Source: Ascarosepion bandense (Eukaryota; Mollusca; Cephalopoda; Sepiida; Sepiidae). From it: a stretch of DNA of 64,000 bases. How positions within the stretch are numbered: the stretch's first letter is position 1; each line of letters begins with the position of its first letter. The position numbers were made by a program, and so were the translations under genes. Location: positions 548,501-612,500 of the forward strand of contig JBBBDQ010001154.1 in assembly GCA_037127315.1 (NCBI GenBank), given 5' to 3'. Of the stretch, positions 32,561 through 44,696 are shown in pieces. The notes under the pieces are model-generated. The model made no database searches. It was not told the DNA's origin and saw only the letters and a program-made list of their open reading frames with translations.

Positions 32561-33821
32561 TTATTATATATACCTTTTCATAAAATTAAGAGTTCACTCA
32601 CCTGAGTATTTTTGTTTGTAAAAACCAGAGCAAATACAGGACTTTTATTTAGGTACCTTCACTAATTCGCTGAAAAAACAGCATAGCATAAAAAAAGAAA
32701 AATGTCCCAGACTTAATAGTAAGAAACATTTTGACGGAAAACTTTATTAAGAGGGACGACGTAAAATTTTTTTATTTAATTTTCCTTTCTAACACGAAGT
32801 TTTGGTTAAAAATCTTATTTTTTAATTTATTTTTGTCAGCGAGTGACCCAATTTTTACCAGAGTTTACTTACTATGATTAATCTTCGTAAGTAAAACTCC
32901 TTTGTTTCCGGTGAAAAAACATATTCATTTGAAAATTCTTAATCTGACAAAAATAAAAAAATTGTCGGATTTTAATGAAACTTTTAGGACTTATTCACAA
33001 TTATGGAATTATTTTTGAAATCATTATTTTAAAAAAAATCTTTTTTATACATCTGTTACTCGCCTACTCCGTGTAATTTCATGAAATTTCTAGAAATTCA
33101 ATACCGATACGGCACTTTGTTTTATTAGTTAAACGCAGGACTCCTTGGGGAATGTAAATCAATTTTTTTTTTCAATCACTTAAACTTTCTCGAAAAATTG
33201 CTCTAAATAGCAAAATAAAAAAATGCAATAAAATAATCTAATTATTTAATTAGATAAGTTTTTAATTGCTTTTATAAATATATATTAAGGATATTACAGA
33301 CTCTTATAGACTTAAGATTATTTTATTTTTCTATGAATAATAAATTTTTACAAGAATTGTTTTCATTTTTTCTTTTTTAATTATAATAGTTTATAAAATT
33401 TCATTTTCTTTTTTAATTATAATAGTTTATAATATTTTATAAATAGTTTATAATATTTTATAATAGTTTATAAAATTTCATTTTCTTTTTTAATTCTATA
33501 AAGTACCGCGACAAAACTGTTTTTTATTAAATTTGGCAACCTTCTTATGCATGGTCATTTTTTTTATCTAATGTTAGAGAACTACCTAATAACTACCTAA
33601 TAACTACCTAATAAAACTTTAAGTCATTCAGACTTAAAGTTTTACTTTCAAAGAATGAGAAAAATTTAAAGAACTAAAAAAAAAAAAGCTAAAGGATTAA
33701 TGTCATAGCCATCATATTAACATTAAAGAATAAAATGTAACATAAGATATTATAAATTAATAATGAATAAAATATAACAATTGAGTTACGCATAACATGG
33801 TATTTCAATTCATTATTGTCT
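32561..33821. other. AT-rich spacer with local tandem repeats
   Basis: TTTTTAATTATAATAGTTTA-type repeats at 33366-33492, and ACTACCTAATA three times at 33572-33614. No gene. Confidence 0.55.
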
Positions 33822-34075
33822 GTTTCGAATTCCAGTTGAATTCCTTGCATTCACTTACGCGCAAATTCTCTTGGGGAAAGGTATTAATCCGTCTCTTTCC
33901 TCCAGTTATGGTTTAAATAACAGGACAGATTGGGTTCTTTAGCCTTGGTCTGCAACCAGTCTACCACCAAAAGCAATTGTAACCTACTGTGGGACAATCA
34001 TCTGCGTAGTCAATCATGTTTCTTTCGAGACATGATCGCCCAAGCGTTTATTGCGTATGACACTTGAGTGATTGT
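33822..34075 (+). mobile_element. SINE-A, head truncated
   Basis: Starts at the B-box (TTTCGAATTCCAG); body more diverged than average. Confidence 0.8.
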
Positions 34076-34327
34076 CTCAGTTACTAAATTTTAAATAAAG
34101 AAAATTTTATTTTTTTCAGAAGAGCGTCTTAAAACGTAAGCCTATAGTCAATATGAAGTATTAAATAATTGCAGAAATAGTTATTTTTTTAAACTCTTAG
34201 TTAAAAACCAGAAGCAAGTAATATTTGTTTATATCAGATTAATTTAACTTTAAGTTTGCTAATTTTTAAAAACTAACGTGACATAGACGTATCTTATTTT
34301 TGCAAGATCTTTAAAACCTTGAGTTAC

Positions 34328-34991
34328 TGTGGTGATACCGAGCAAAGCGAGGGAGCGGATGTTTGCCCTCTGAGGACCAGAAAGCAAATGACCAAAACTA
34401 GTTTTTGCGCACCCGGCACCACGCATATGTTCCGGCAGAAAACCAAAAATTAATAAATATCAAATTCCGAATTTTTATCATCCAATAGGAAGCCCAGAAT
34501 TAAATATGGGTGTGAATTCCCAAATGACCTGCTGCGATTCACAAAGCCGAAATAAAAAGCCGACACAGAAAGCATCGCCAGAGTTGAGAAAGTGAGAACA
34601 TATTTAGCACGTCCCTTGACCTCGTCTATCGATCCACTATGCTCACCTCTTTTCCCTCTCATCTTCTTCGCTGTCCCTGAGCTACTTACCGACCAAAGGA
34701 GCTGATACATCAAAGACATTCCTAACGGACAAACGCTCCCACATATACATACGCACAAACTCTCTTACAGCATTTATTGACATGAACATTTTAACCTCCG
34801 TTGGACCAATCCTAGACATTATTTTTATTTGTAAAAGCCGTAATTGATATATGTGTATATATATAAAATGTTGTTTCTATACTCAATTTGATTTTCTTGT
34901 TTTATAACCCTTTTTATAACTTATAGTGGGCCAGATTCAGCTAATCTGCTTCAACACACAACCACTCTTCACTAGAATGGATAACCCACTA
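34328..34991 (+). mobile_element. LTR-C copy 2 plus leader
   Basis: Starts TGTGGTGATACCGAGCAAA and runs parallel to 20166-20893 up to AACCCACTAGA. No coding in the region following it. Ends not proven; an LTR is the best fit. Confidence 0.5.
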
Positions 34992-35559
34992 GATTACCTT
35001 TTAGTTTACAAACTTGAAAAAATGATCGATAAACTGAAAACTCAATTTCGATTCCAATCAATAGAATTTCTATTTGAAATACACCACAGTATTTTGCTTC
35101 CTGGAAATAGTAAATTTAAACATTTTTGATTTCAATTAAAGCTAAAATGAAAGCTTCAAGAAAACTTTTTTTTTCCTTTTTTAAAATTCGTTTTAAAACT
35201 TAAATATCGAAAATTAGTGGAGGTACCCACTTTTATTTAAAAAAATAAAAATAAAAGATCAATTGCGGATGAGATTTTTTTCAACATTTTGTTGTTATTC
35301 AAAATTAAAAACTGACTTAATAGAACGTTCCAGATGGATTGATTATTAATCGTCCGGGAACATTTCAATGGATGAAAATATGTCTAAAAACATTTGTAAA
35401 ACAGGAGATGCAATTTAGTTGGAGAGAGAAGAAAAACAAAACCTTAGTATTACTGACACCTAGAGAAGTGACATGCCACCACCAGCTTTATCACTATACA
35501 CGTTAAGTATAAGTTAATAAGTTATAATAAGTTATAATAAGTTATAAGTTATAAGTTAA
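34992..35559. other. spacer with GTTATAA repeats
   Basis: (AAGTTATAAT)-type repeats at 35508-35575; otherwise nothing recognised. Confidence 0.5.
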
Positions 35560-36176
35560 TAAGTTAATAAGCTGATAAGAAAATAAAATCAACTTTCTTC
35601 ACTTTTACAAACATTCGCAATGACGTGTGAAATCCTGGTTTTTCCTCAAATAGAAAAAAATGTATTGACCACGTGCTTTTCGCAAGCAGGTGTTAAAATG
35701 ATTTTCGACCAATGGTAGCGACTTGGAAGGACTTGGCGATCCAGTGGGAAATTCAAAGGACTATATAAATGACCTCGGCGTGAGTCAACAGTCAGAGAGA
35801 CGAGAGCAGCGAGAGACACCGCTAAAATGTAACGAGAGAAGTTTCAGGTCAACTCGGATATTGTCCTCTTTCTCATCTATTTCGACAATTACTAGTACGA
35901 ACATTTTGTACGAACTCTACTCTTAACCTCTTAATGTTTCTAATTGAGCATTAACTTCTACAACTTATGTTATTCCTCCTTTTAATAAATTTCTATTTTA
36001 ACATTCAAAATGTATATTTTACTATTCCTCTCTTCTACACTAATTCACACATTCCAACTAACAACCAACCTTCTGATGATTATAACTCTGCATAAATCCT
36101 GTAAGCTGTAGGGAGTTCGGTTAAATCTGACACAAGGCCAAATCAAAGAAACATTAACCAGCTCCCAACGGCTACA
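35560..36176 (+). mobile_element. LTR-T, solo copy
   Basis: Homologous to 23413-24194 from AAAATCAACTTTCTTC to GGCTACA. Promoter-like CTATATAAATGACC at 35761. TTTAATAAATTTCTATTTTA lies near the end. No primer site follows (GTATCACC), so solo. The 5' end is blurred by GTTATAA repeats. Confidence 0.65.
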
Positions 36177-36322
36177 GTATCACCTAACGTCAGAACTTTT
36201 GTAAACAAAAGGCATAAATTTGCAACTTTGCTTCATCAAAAATCTCCGGTAATAACCCGGTAAGGGATTGTATTTAACAGAAATCGAAAAGTGATGATGA
36301 TAATATGAAAAAACTTTATTTT

Positions 36323-36512
36323 TTTAATTTTTTTTAATCATATCACCCCGAGCAAGGCGGTAACCCCACTGATGTGCAGTAAAAGATTGGAAAAGAGAAA
36401 ACCGAAAACCGCATCCTAAACAGGAAACAAGGGATAAGCTTCTTCACCTGTTCAATAGATGTGGGTGGAGTGTGAACCGGGCGATAATTTAGTCTATCTA
36501 CTCCAATTCTTT
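36323..36512 (-). mobile_element. LINE-J 3' tail
   Basis: Reverse of the LINE-J terminus: T-run, then AATCATATCACCCCGAGC, through to GGGCGATAATTTAGTC. A piece of the tail (around CTACGTAA) is missing. Confidence 0.75.
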
Positions 36513-36813
36513 GAATTCTGCTTGCTCACAAAATGTTCAAAAGTATCTGCTTTGAAATCAGAATTCACAATATTTCTGACATTGGAAAAAAAAACAAAAA
36601 ACTGAGCATTTCAACTCAGTCAAAAATGAAACCATTTCCGCCACATTGGTCGTGAGTACAAAATAACAAATACCTTCACCTTCACTCCCTTCAGATTTGA
36701 AGGACTAAGGAAGACTGGTAACGGTTAATGAGCCGATGTGAAATTATTCTTGGACCGTTGAAAACCTTACCTTCATGGAAATTATCCGAAAAGAATAAAG
36801 GTAGCGAACCCAG

Positions 36814-36880
<67 letters not shown>

Positions 36881-37227
36881 ATATAAAATGATAAAAATTG
36901 AGTGTCTGGCTGGAGTCATGTGAAAGGTTTCGTTTTTGTTCCTCATGACTAGCTTTAACGTTCTTGCCAATGATAAATTACTCGCCAATTACATTATCGG
37001 CTTCTAACCAGCATGTGGAACTTCAACGAATTTTCTCTCAACAATCCAAGAAAGTGAAGAATTTCAAACCAATTGTCTTCATCCACTTTTGAAAGTATGA
37101 AACCATGTCATTCGGTTAGCAACGAACTCCCATACTTTTGTTTTAAATATTTTTGAATATTTCGTCCGATCATTTAATCTGTTTTATGAACATTTCCTCT
37201 TTATGTCAATACGTTAAAACTATGGAA
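36513..37227. other. spacer with (TA)n
   Basis: (TA)n at 36817-36867; nothing else recognised. Confidence 0.5.
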
Positions 37228-37800
37228 TTAAAGTGTTCATCTCAGTGTTCTTGACAGGCTCCAAAGAAGAATCGGTAATGTGATAGGTACAGACTTGGCG
37301 GCTCGACGGGATGTGGCTTCCCTCTGTCTGTTCTATAAATACTTTCATGGCTTCTGCTCCAACGGACTTGAGTCACTGATGCCCCTGAAACAGGTATTTA
37401 CTCGTGCAACCAGACTGGCAACTGGGTCTCACCCATTCACAGTGAGGTCAACCAAATGCAGACGATATTTCTACTCCTGTAGCTTCTTTTCTCGCACTTC
37501 CTGCTTGTGGAACTCGCTTCTTTATTCTTGCTTTCCTGATTGCTACAATCTCCAGGAATTTAAATGCAATGTCAATACTCATCTCTAAACGACTTGACTC
37601 TAGTTCTTTCTTCACCACCCTGTATTTCCTTTCACCTTTGCAACTGTCATCACATCTGTATTTCCATCCTTCTCTTGCTCCTTTTTAACTGGTTCGTCTT
37701 TCTCTTTACGCTCCTCCTATCTAATCTTTTTTACTCTTATGTAGCCCCCTGCACACCAGTGGCGTTACCGCCTTGCTCGGGGTGATACGATTAAAAAAAG
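37228..37800 (+). pseudogene. LINE-J C-terminal coding end and tail
   Basis: The 37280-37588 frame, with upstream L-D-R-L-Q-R-R-I-G-N-V-I-G in frame, is the segment after the RT domain: A-A-R-R-D-V-A-S-L-C-L-F-Y-K-Y-F-H-G, then T-S-C-L-W-N-S-L, then C-F-P-D-C-Y-N-L and F-K-C-N-V-N. A pyrimidine-rich 3'UTR and the terminus GCCCCCTGCACACCAGTGGC ... GGGGTGATACGATTAAAAAAA follow. It is the most complete LINE-J 3' end here and links the tail family to its protein. Confidence 0.8.
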
Positions 37801-37828
37801 AAATTCTATGAACGAGCTACTGACAACA

Positions 37829-38265
37829 ATGTGCGTTGTGGGTCAGTAGATACCGGCTCTAAACGAGAAATCGAGGAGACGAGTTTGAATTCCGGTTGAA
37901 TTCCTTCAATTCACTTACGCGCAAAAACCCTTGGGAAAGGTATTATTCCGTCTCTTCCCTCCAGTTATGGGTTAAATAACAGGACAGATTGGGTTCTTGG
38001 CTGGCAACATATTGCGGAATAATCTTCTGTCCAGTTAGTCATGTTTCTTTCGAGACATCATTGCTCAAGCGTGTACCACGTATGGCACTTAACTGACTGG
38101 ATATAATAGTTGGAAGCATGCTTAAGGCTTATAATGGGCATAAAGTGGGAGATTAGTTTTCTATTGTTATGAAGTAATAAACTGATCCCCCACTAATTCT
38201 TCTCCCTCTAGCTATGAGTCAAACAACTGGACAGATTGGGTTCTATAGCCTTGGCTGGAACCACA
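37829..38265 (+). mobile_element. SINE-A dimer with linker, second unit truncated
   Basis: First unit (37829-38098) with head GTGGGTCAGTAGATACCGG and a body deletion, then the linker with stem 38143-38158 / about 38179-38194, then only the start of a second body to about 38265. Confidence 0.8.
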
Positions 38266-39086
38266 CGCAACTATAAAATGCCAACCCGAAAAATCCTTAG
38301 GAGGCCATGCTTCCTGACGTATTGGCTGAAAATGAGATAAACCTGAGGAACAGTAAAATATAAAGTTAAATAACATTACCCAATTTATGTACTTCTTGTT
38401 TTTAGCTTTTTCAATTAATTTGCTAATATGAAATTCTAGACAATATCATGACCCGGTCAGAAATCAACGTTTTCTTCCCTTGTAAGAACTCTCCCATCTG
38501 GAAGATAATTTAGGTCAGGATGACAGATCATTGAGTGGTTTAGAGATGAGTATTGACATTGCTCATCAGTATTTCCTCCCTGTTTCTGGAAAATCGCCAA
38601 GAAATCTGCATTTCTTCCTGGGGAGATGGGTAGAGGATCATCTGATCAGAATGTCAACCATTGTCTCCTGTCCATGTAAATACTCTAAAAAAGGCAAATC
38701 TTTTTAAAATTTTATTTCTTAATCTCTTCTACATATTATCTTTTAACAATTTAAGTTGAGTTTGATTTCTGAATCTAAACCTTGGTTTGTTACGGAATCT
38801 ACAGTAGCGGCGATTATAAAAGGGCAACTAGAGAACCATGACTATGAAAAGGAATGAAAGCCAATACTTGACAATGGAGGTGAGGATTGATCTAAGCTAT
38901 TAGTTCTCAACCGGGGCCCATAGGGGCCATGGAGGTGAGGTGGTATCGATGTGACATTACTAAAGGTCTAGAAATACACACAAAAATAGCAAACTCGGGG
39001 TCCACGGCAATATTTTATTGGTCCATTGAGCAATTTCACTTCAGAACGGTTTTTACAACTGAGATTTGAAATTTCTACAGTAATAT

Positions 39087-39128
<42 letters not shown>

Positions 39129-39285
39129 CACTAAAAAATAGAAAAACGACCCTAAAACTATCAGAAAACGATATCAAACGATGCAAGTTGTAAAAATTGA
39201 ATAAACTGAAGGATATATAATAGAACGAATATATATATATATATATATCTCCTAACACACTAACTTGCATTTATTCTCTCAAACA
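38266..39285. other. spacer with two (TA)n runs
   Basis: (TA)n at 39090-39122 and 39229-39248; nothing coding recognised. Confidence 0.5.
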
Positions 39286-39462
39286 CTCTCACCATCTACC
39301 CAACCCTCATTCTCGGTACCCTTACCCGTCTATCACCCTCTTTCTGACATTTCCTATATCTAACCATCCTTTTCCCATCACTTCCCCGACCCTATGTAAC
39401 CCCCTGCGCAATAGTGGCAGTGGAATGCCTTGATCGAGGTGAAACGCTTAAAAAAAAAGAAA
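39286..39462 (+). mobile_element. LINE-J tail, diverged
   Basis: ACCCTATGTAACCCCCTGCG then GCAGTGGAATGCCTTG and A-run: a diverged family terminus. Confidence 0.6.
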
Positions 39463-39867
39463 AAGCTACCTACTGTATGAGATCTTGTTTTCTATACGTG
39501 TCCGCTATCAGAACTGCATCATCTGCGTATCTTGTTCAGATTTTCAATAATGCAAAAACCAATTATAAAATTTAATAGATTTAATCGTTCTGATAAATTG
39601 CATCTATTTTTTTTTTCGAATGTTATAATCATTCTTATAACTTTATCAAAATAAGTTTATTGAGTTTTATGTTTTGGAATTTTATAATTTACCTTTTTAT
39701 ATCCTTTTTTTCCATTGATAAAATGTTCTTTGAAGCTTTAAAATAAAAAGTTTTCATATTTAGACATTTTCTTGACATCGTTCTGATCTTTTGCTTGCTA
39801 CTGTGTATGTATATATATATATATATATATCACTTCAACAATTAGAATTTCGATATTGTGTGTTTTT

Positions 39868-40072
39868 TTAATTTTTTTTTTTAATCGTATCACCCCGAGC
39901 AAGGCGGTAACGCCACTGATGTGCAGGGGGCTACGTAATAGTGAAAAGATTGGAAAAGAGAAAAACGGAAACCACATCCTAAACAGGGAACAAGGGATGA
40001 GCCTCTTAACCTGTTCAATAGACGTGGGTGGAGTGTGAACCGGGCGATAGATAGATCTATCTACTCCAATTA
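39868..40072 (-). mobile_element. LINE-J 3' tail
   Basis: T-run, AATCGTATCACCCCGAGC, AGGGGGCTACGTAATAG, through to GTGAACCGGGCGATAG; near-complete tail. Confidence 0.8.
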
Positions 40073-40629
40073 AAAATACAAAGAATTTCAGCGTTGATCA
40101 TTTACTCTCACTAGGTAGAGAAAAACAATTGCAATTTACCAAAAAAAAAAAAAAAAAATTAAGTTTGGTTTTTGAATTGATTCTCCTTTCCCAGTGGAAT
40201 TGTCACTCCCAAAGCAGTTCATCTCCTCGTTTAAGATTAGCTATTAAGACTTCCTGAACACTTTGCAAATTATTTTACTAAGAAAATAATTATTAGATCG
40301 TGCACATCTTTGGTCTTTTATTTAATTAGTTTTAAAAAGTTAAAAAGACTGACATAAGCAATTTTGCAGGAGCCGGCTATTATCAAGACTATCAAAAAGC
40401 GATGTGCAGAATTTTCTTTAGATTAAAATATTTCAGGAAATATTGAAGATAATCTCTACGTAAAATTAAGTAAAAATGTAAGTTAAACTTGTTAACTTAA
40501 AATTCTATTAGATTAGTTCAGTAGAGGTCGGACATGACAGACGAGAATTCACTCACCTCTGTGTCGATGTCATTGTTACAATGTAGGTATTCTATATGCC
40601 GTGTTTTTTTTTTTGTTTTTTTGTTTTTT
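40073..40629. other. spacer
   Basis: A-run at 40140-40158; nothing recognised. Confidence 0.5.
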
Positions 40630-41430
40630 AAGGTTGTAAGCGATCATGGCCTTCCACATCTTCCTATCCCTAGTAGCTCTTCATACGCTTTCTCCTGTAA
40701 CCCCACCCAAACCCCGCACTGTCATCGACTTGCTCAAATCCATCAATTATGTCACACATTGCTTTCCCCTGTCTATCTGACCTGTAAGTATCAGATTCTC
40801 CAAGCCCTCTCTCTTCATTGCATGTGTAATTTTTGTTTCCATCCTCTCCAAAAACTCATCGTTGCTCACATGTTTGGTCCATGGTATCCTCAGCATCCTT
40901 CTGTAGAACCACATTTCTGTTGCTTCAAGTACTTGATGAGACTGTCTAGCATTCAGTGACAGAAAAGACATCATATAAACATCCAGTACTTATTACTTCG
41001 TTTCCAACGAAATTTTCCTGTCTCTCCGTACTCTACTTAGCTTCTGAAATGCATCGTTGGCCATGCCAATTCGTCTTCAGATCTCAGTATCGCACTTTCC
41101 ATCCTCTGTTAGGACACTTCCCAGGGATTTAAATTTCTGTAAATGCCTGATTTTATTAGCCCCAGCCTGTAGTTGGCATTTTGGGCTCCTCTTTTTACTG
41201 ATGACCATGCATTCTGTTTTCTTGTGGTTTATATGTAGTCCTTTCTTCAGCTACCTCTTGTAGGTGATCTTGTAGTTTCCTATCCGTGTCGGCCAATTTC
41301 AGAATTGTTTCGCTGTATAAGATTAACTAATCTAATTAAAAGACACACCCTTGTCTTACTGCACTTTCTGTCTTTGTATATCTGCTGAACTCGTTTCCTG
41401 TCCGCATGTAGACGGTTTAGTTGACTGTTA
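40630..41430 (-). pseudogene. LINE-E remnant, heavily decayed
   Basis: Minus-strand LINE-E from the RT motif B region to the 3' end: V-R-Q-G-C-V-F near 41360, then diverged C-terminal sequence, with V-L-E-A-T-E-M-W-F-Y-R-R-M-L-R at about 40935-40885 and E-G-L-E-N-L-I-L-T-G-Q near 40800. Several frames and stops. Confidence 0.75.
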
Positions 41431-41936
41431 GAATTCTTGATTGTTATTGCATCAGGCTAAACGGCGATCAAAACAATATGTTGTCTTCTTGGTGATTTAT
41501 AACTTCAGCTTTACAAAGGTTTTAAAATTATTTCTTGCAGTAACGAACAATTTAAAGCAGAATAAAAAAAAGACAGGCGCCTTATGGGTATTTCTTCTCA
41601 AATGCAGACAACAAACATGCATACGGCATATAATTTGGGTTAAAGATCAACGAATATTTTCGAAAGTTTTTTTTTTTGTTTGTTTATTTGTCTTTTCTAG
41701 ATTTCGAATTATTTTCCGGATTTCTGGTGAAAAAATTATTCATAAATTGTTTACTGTTTAATTTTCTTTCGGGTTTCATAGGCCATAATCAAATAATTTT
41801 TGGTTGATAATGATGTGACTGTATATGTATTATTTTGTGCGCACTGTGTCCGTATCGTCGTTGCTTTTTTTCTTCAAGTATCGTGTCTTCACGCGTCAGT
41901 TTCTGTTGCTTTATTTCATTATTTTTAATATTGTGA
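41431..41936. other. spacer
   Basis: Has an open 106-codon plus frame at 41441-41761 without any recognisable domain; compositionally ordinary. Confidence 0.4.
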
Positions 41937-42066
41937 TTTTCTAAGCGCAGCTTAGATGTGGCACAAGGCCGAAAGTATGGGGCACCCAGTGAGGGTCAAA
42001 CTCACTACTCAATTGTAATGATTCTAGCGAGACAAGCTTGCTGACCATCAAGCTACAACGAGGTGC
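41937..42066 (-). mobile_element. SINE-B, full length
   Basis: Minus strand; end CTAAGCGCAGCTTAG, body GTGGCACAAGGCCGAAAG, B-box-like region CAAACTCACTACTC on plus, then the head to AACGAGG. Confidence 0.8.
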
Positions 42067-42180
42067 TCCATTATTTTTAATGTTCAATTTGATAAAATTT
42101 CGTTAGCATCTTTTTAATACTTGTAAAAATACAAGTCGACAGCTACTTCCACTCATTTCTGCGTGTTTACATAGATATAT

Positions 42181-42182
<2 letters not shown>

Positions 42183-42269
<87 letters not shown>
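42183..42269 (+). repeat. (CA)n-(TA)n microsatellite
   Basis: CA units at 42183-42222, then TA to about 42268. It forms the left border of a Helitron. Confidence 0.95.
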
Positions 42270-42272
<3 letters not shown>

Positions 42273-42549
42273 AAACTTATTTATGAATGGAACTTTGACT
42301 ATGTGTGTGTGTGTGTCCGTTACCTATAGACTCCGAAACAGCTGAACCGATTTTCTTGTACTATAAGCATCCGCGAGTGTTCTTAGCTAGGTTTTGTGAC
42401 GAGGTACCCCCGATAGATATCGAAAATCGAATAAAACGAGTTATAGGAGTGGTCCGATTTTAATCAGATTTCATAAACTCAGACGAAGACACAAGAAACG
42501 ATATTCAGAGGTTTCAAGGTTGCAGTTCTTACAATACTGCAGAAAATCG

Positions 42550-42603
<54 letters not shown>

Positions 42604-42997
42604 TAAATAAAAGGCAAGATGTTAGTGTGTGTCTGTTTATCTGCCTGTATGTCAGTATTTTTTCAGTCCTTTTATTTTAGTTTTGCTTCGGGTTTGGCTC
42701 TAAGTAGGTATAATTGTAGTTCTTAGTCTCAGCCATGATACCATTTACTCAGAGGACTTATTTAGCCTTCAAAATTCAGTTTACGACGACAAATACTTAT
42801 TTGATATCGATACCAGGAAATCAAAATTTGACTTACATCCATTCATTTTTCTCTTTAAGTCTACGGTTTTGCTTTAGCTGGAAACAACTATTGCTTTTTA
42901 GTCTTTCGTGCCAACGTCCAAAGAGACTGATCTCCAGTCCCATGAATTAGTTTTAAAGCTTTCATTACACCCGAGCAACGCCGGGCTATAATGCTAG
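42270..42997 (+). mobile_element. non-autonomous Helitron, copy 2
   Basis: Begins near TTTAAACTTATTTATG, ends CTAG at 42994-42997 after hairpin CCCGAGCAACGCCGGG; next base T. Contains an internal (TA)n (42551-42599) and a 71-codon frame (42735-42950, M-I-P-F-T-Q-R-T-Y-L-A-F-K-I-Q) also present in copy 3. No helicase. Flanked on both sides by (TA)n. Confidence 0.75.
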
Positions 42998-43033
<36 letters not shown>

Positions 43034-43960
43034 AATATCCCAGCGTGTATTCTATGAAAAGTCGTGCCAAAACTGGAAAACGCAAAGGTCAAAAACCAAG
43101 TGGTTGTTGATCTTTCGTTAATTTTTCTCTTTATTTCTTTTTTATTTTCTTGTCGCCTTTCCGATATTATTGTCACGTCACAAAACACCAAAAGTCTAAT
43201 ATGCGTAATCGATACACGTTGTGGCAAAATAATATCACAACTCCGAATAAAATGAATGTCTTTTAAGATATGAGAAACGAAATTTGTGAAGAAAAATCAC
43301 GCGCAAGAATAAAGATTGTCGCTGCCGAAGGTTAAGCGATAAGAAATGTTTTGATAGGTTTTTCGAGTTGCTGTGAAATACATTGACGGACACTTTTCGC
43401 GAAGTATAAGACAGCAAGGATTTCAAGCGATAACATTATTGATTTAATATGTAGCCACTTCGGGATAACATAGAAAACAATTTTAATGACTACAAGTGAC
43501 AAGGGGTAGCCAGTAAGCGTCACTTACTCCTTTTAAGTACAGAAATCGGACAGAAACTTGGTAATAAGTCCTGTATAGGTTCATCATCCTGCATACTTAT
43601 TTTTCCATTCTTGCTTCAAAGGTTGGAAGGGCGAGGGAAGAAAATAAAAAGGATGGACCAAGAAAAAGAAAATTAGGTAATTTAGTTAATATTAACAAAT
43701 AAATTTTATTTTTGAGTACTTAAACATTACTAACGAGTGGGTCCGTGTTGTCAAAAATAACGTCAAAATATTTATATCGATACGCCGTCTAAAATGACGG
43801 CGTCATATATATTGATGTACCTACTATTGAGTATCTTACATTAACGCATACCCCCCACCCCAACGTGACAGGAGGGATATATATATATATATATCTCCAT
43901 GTGAAGAGGACTCAAGATTTTACTGAACTGAACATTTTTTGAATTTAAATGTAAATCATT
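42998..43960. other. spacer with (TA)n
   Basis: (TA)n at 42998-43025 and 43878-43895. The stretch around GTGACAGGAGGGATATATAT (43866) recurs at 44200, a direct repeat. No coding support. Confidence 0.45.
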
Positions 43961-44030
43961 TGTACAACCAGCATCAAACATTGCCTGATGAAGAGAATCT
44001 ATCTCGAAACTTCCGTGTCGCAATGTACAA
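43960..44030 (+). ncRNA. hammerhead-ribozyme-like motif (PLE type)
   Basis: Core CTGATGA at 43985-43991; stem II GAGA/TCTC at 43993-43996 and 44002-44005 with 5-nt loop; GAAAC at 44006-44010; a 2-bp helix III (AC with GT at 44017-44018) around a 6-nt loop; cleavage-site triplet GTC ending at 44019. Helix I pairs 43979-43984 (CATTGC) with 44020-44025 (GCAATG) perfectly and continues after an internal loop with TTGTA (43960-43964) and TACAA (44026-44030). Deviation: an extra A (43992) between the core and stem II. Short helix III and an extended, looped helix I are what Penelope-associated hammerheads show. Activity is untested. Confidence 0.6.
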
Positions 44031-44196
44031 TTAATTCAGAACTAATATATATATATATATTCACTACTCGATGGCATAATTATTGAAAAAAATAAAGTAA
44101 GGCACTCTTAAAGAGCAAACACTCAGCAAGATTTGTCATAACTGGTAAAATTTAAAAACTGGTAGTAAAAAGAATGAACTATTCTCTCTATGAGCG

Positions 44197-44203
44197 TGAC
44201 AGG

Positions 44204-44258
<55 letters not shown>
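44197..44258 (+). repeat. (TA)n microsatellite
   Basis: Long TA run following GTGACAGGAGGGATATATAT. Confidence 0.95.
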
Positions 44259-44259
<1 letters not shown>

Positions 44260-44369
44260 CTGATTATCTAGCGCTTTTTTGAACGCATAACTGGAAGTTT
44301 AAAATGAGGCCGGAGTTAACCGGACTAGCAAAATGATATCGTACACATTTTCATCCGTGTTTGTACGAA

Positions 44370-44640
44370 CCCAAAATGTATTTCATAAGGTGTATACATC
44401 TGGACATTATTTCGGACCTTTCATTTAACAACCTTTATCGTTCTTGAAATGATACTATAGCCAACTTTTCTTGGAAAAATTTGCAGACATCACCACCGTT
44501 GCAAAGTCTTGGCTTTTTTTTTTTTTTTTTAATATCCTCCAAGTTACATAAAGATTAAAGATCTTTGCCATTTTTTTCTTTTAATTTCCACACATGGTTC
44601 GCTAGGTTGGCACAATTTTTAAGGCTTTTAAAGAAATAAG
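44370..44640 (-). pseudogene. PLE GIY-YIG C-terminal fragment
   Basis: Minus strand, split over frames: L-A-N-H-V-W-K-L-K-E-K near 44600, then a Cys-rich piece ending F-F-Q-E-K-L-A-I-V, then L-L-N-E-R-S-E-I-M. This is the same C-terminal region as at 2.5-2.9 kb. An A-tract (T-run at 44515-44531 on plus) and frameshifts break it. Confidence 0.6.
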
Positions 44641-44696
44641 GAAACTGACAGGACAATGAACATGCTTCTTAACATGATGTATAAAATCCAAGGATG

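Noticed and set aside
34926..35129. 67-residue frame after LTR-C as gag
   Set aside because: No gag or zinc-knuckle feature; similarity to the other LTR-C copy stops inside it.
41441..41761. 106-residue plus frame as a host exon
   Set aside because: No recognised domain, splice context or second copy; length is within chance for this much sequence.
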